Part shown: positions 4,754 through 5,889 of the stretch, in pieces
Numbering within the stretch: position 1 is the first letter of the stretch
Layout: every line of letters starts with the position of its first letter
Origin: Candidatus Heimdallarchaeota archaeon
GTDB taxonomy: Archaea; Asgardarchaeota; Heimdallarchaeia; Hodarchaeales; S146-22
Length of the DNA: 5,889 nt
Direction: 5' to 3'
NCBI GenBank assembly: GCA_015520535.1
Contig: WAPZ01000508.1
Coordinates: 1 to 5,889 of the forward strand
Made by a program: the position numbers and the translations under genes
Notes under the pieces: generated by a model
Told to the model about the DNA's origin: nothing
What the model saw: the letters and a program-made list of their open reading frames with translations, nothing else
The model's database searches: none

Positions 4754-5889
4754 TTACTTTTTACGTTTTCCATGACGAATAGTGGCTTGAGCTGCCGCTA
4801 AGCGTGCGACTGGAATTCTGAACGGACTGGCACTTACATAATCGAGTCCAATGCGGTAACAGAAGTCGATTGATTGCGGATCGCCACCTTGTTCACCGCA
4901 AATACCGATTGAAAGATCTGGTCGTGCGGCACGTCCTTCATCGACACAGATTTTCATTAGGCGACCGGTGCCCTCTTCGTCAATAGTTACAAAAGGATCG
5001 ACTTTGAGAATGCCTTTTTCAATATACATCGGAAGGAATTTGCCTACATCATCTCGACTAAAGCCAAAAGTCATCTGATGGAGATCGTTTGTTCCAAAGC
5101 TAAAGAATTCGGCGCCTTTTTCACCACCTGCTATTTTGCCAGCAACTAAGGCGGCACGTGGGATTTCGATCATGGTGCCAACCTTGTAATCCACACGCAT
5201 TTTTTGTTCTTCAAAGACTTTTTCAGCGGTTTGATCGATAATTTTACGGGCTTCTTGGAACTCTTCAGCCGTACTGATGAGTGGAACCATGATTTCTGGA
5301 TGCACTTCATATCCTTCTCTTTTAACTTGGCATGCGGCTTCTAGGATTGCACGTGTTTGCATCTCAGCGATTTCGGGGTAAAGAAGGCAGAGACGAACGC
5401 CTCGTAAGCCTAGCATCGGATTAGCTTCTTTTAAAGTTCGCACACGTTCTAGGATTTTGTATTCTTCTGCATCTTTTGGTAGATTTTCTCTGTAGATTTT
5501 TTCTACTAATTCGACTTCGCTTGGTAAGAATTCATGTAATGGTGGGTCAATTAAGCGTATAATGACAGGATATCCTTTTGCGGCTTTGAACAAACCAACA
5601 AAATCTTCAATTTGGAATTTAAGTAATTGATCCAGATATTTTTTGCGTTCTTCTGTTGTTTCTGCCATGATCATTTTTTTCATAATTGGTTGGCGTTCTT
5701 TTTCGAAAAATTGATGTTCTGTTCGGGCAAGGCCGATACCTTTTGCTCCAAAGTTGATGGCAATCGTGGTGTCGTTCGGTTTGTCAGCGTTTGTTCGGAC
5801 GCCAATGTCTGCTATTTCGTCGCACCAGTTTAGAAGCTCTTTTAATTCAGCCGGTAATTCAGATGGTCTTACAATAGGTAGTCTTCCGG
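4754..5889 (-). CDS. ppdK: Pyruvate, phosphate dikinase, C-terminal part (5' end beyond the window)
   Basis: The frame is open to the right edge, giving 377 complete codons of a protein family usually near 870-900 residues. The ATG at 5683 is internal, not a start: the 68 codons before it carry the conserved GIGLARTEH motif. The enzyme interconverts pyruvate, ATP and phosphate with PEP, AMP and pyrophosphate in the cytosol. This is the PEP/pyruvate-binding TIM-barrel domain. Counting from the first full codon, visible active-site residues are Arg55 (GLARTEH), Arg111 (IIRLIDPPLHEF), Glu241 (MIEIPRAAL), Asn267-Asp268 (GTNDL) and the acid/base Cys330 (GICGEQGGDP). These match Arg561, Arg617, Glu745, Asn768, Asp769 and Cys831 of the Clostridium symbiosum enzyme. 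The ATP-grasp and phosphohistidine domains lie outside the window. Small departures are GTNDLHQ for GTNDLTQ, GEQGGDP for GEHGGDP, and about three extra residues between the Glu and Asn motifs. It converges on the methyltransferase gene. Confidence 0.95.
   Translation of the reverse strand, partial: GRLPIVRPSELPAELKELLNWCDEIADIGVRTNADKPNDTTIAINFGAKGIGLARTEHQFFEKERQPIMKKMIMAETTEERKKYLDQLLKFQIEDFVGLFKAAKGYPVIIRLIDPPLHEFLPSEVELVEKIYRENLPKDAEEYKILERVRTLKEANPMLGLRGVRLCLLYPEIAEMQTRAILEAACQVKREGYEVHPEIMVPLISTAEEFQEARKIIDQTAEKVFEEQKMRVDYKVGTMIEIPRAALVAGKIAGGEKGAEFFSFGTNDLHQMTFGFSRDDVGKFLPMYIEKGILKVDPFVTIDEEGTGRLMKICVDEGRAARPDLSIGICGEQGGDPQSIDFCYRIGLDYVSASPFRIPVARLAAAQATIRHGKRKK
4757..4770 (+). terminator. 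T-rich tract for the methyltransferase transcript, inside the dikinase tail
   Basis: On the plus strand, about 33 bases past the methyltransferase stop, CTTTTTACGTTTTC provides a T5 and a T4 run. These bases are the complement of the Lys/Arg codons ending the dikinase. It is weaker than the opposing tract. Confidence 0.3.

Noticed and set aside
5681..5683. ATG as the true start of the dikinase-like gene, making a stand-alone PEP-binding domain protein
   Set aside because: The same frame continues upstream to the window edge and encodes the conserved GLARTEH motif with its catalytic Arg at the expected 56-residue spacing from the next Arg.
5627..5833. Plus-strand open frame of 68 codons
   Set aside because: It is antisense to conserved dikinase sequence and rich in Phe and Cys, as expected from the complement of Lys/Glu codons.
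1..5889. CRISPR array, tRNA/rRNA gene, insertion sequence or defence system
   Set aside because: I found no regularly spaced repeats, cloverleaf-like segments, transposase motifs or terminal inverted repeats. None of the three genes shows nuclease, helicase or toxin motifs.

Overview
The window looks like chromosomal DNA from an AT-rich archaeon, most likely an Asgard archaeon (Lokiarchaeota/Heimdallarchaeota group). Three things point that way. GTGA-type ribosome-binding cores precede the genes and no bacterial -35/-10 pairs are obvious. Gene ends are T-rich without strong hairpins. The first protein ends in what looks like a longin/roadblock-fold domain, of a kind abundant in Asgard genomes. 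The taxonomic call is inference from sequence style, not from a marker gene.

Layout: positions 1-266 are AT-rich leader or intergenic DNA with no convincing gene. Positions 267-3680 (+) encode a 1137-residue polytopic membrane protein with about 13 transmembrane helices, followed by a cytosolic half of about 520 residues. That half contains two divergent copies of a helical module, a coiled coil, two copies of a short SFxDLGDxM motif in a Ser/Thr/Pro/Glu-rich linker, and a C-terminal longin-like domain. Positions 3681-3799 are a T-rich spacer with possible terminator and promoter. Positions 3800-4723 (+) encode a class I SAM-dependent methyltransferase with an unassigned C-terminal extension. 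Positions 4754-5889 (-) hold the C-terminal PEP/pyruvate-binding domain of pyruvate, phosphate dikinase. That gene is cut by the right window edge and converges on the methyltransferase gene with only a 30-base gap.

The three genes do not form an obvious pathway. The methyltransferase could be read from its own promoter, and the dikinase is central carbon metabolism. The item most likely to be new biology is the large membrane protein, whose architecture suggests a membrane-anchored scaffold or receptor that engages cytosolic partners through its longin-like domain and repeated short motifs. The second notable feature is the convergent gene junction, where the Lys/Arg-rich tail codons of each gene supply a T-rich tract to the opposing transcript.
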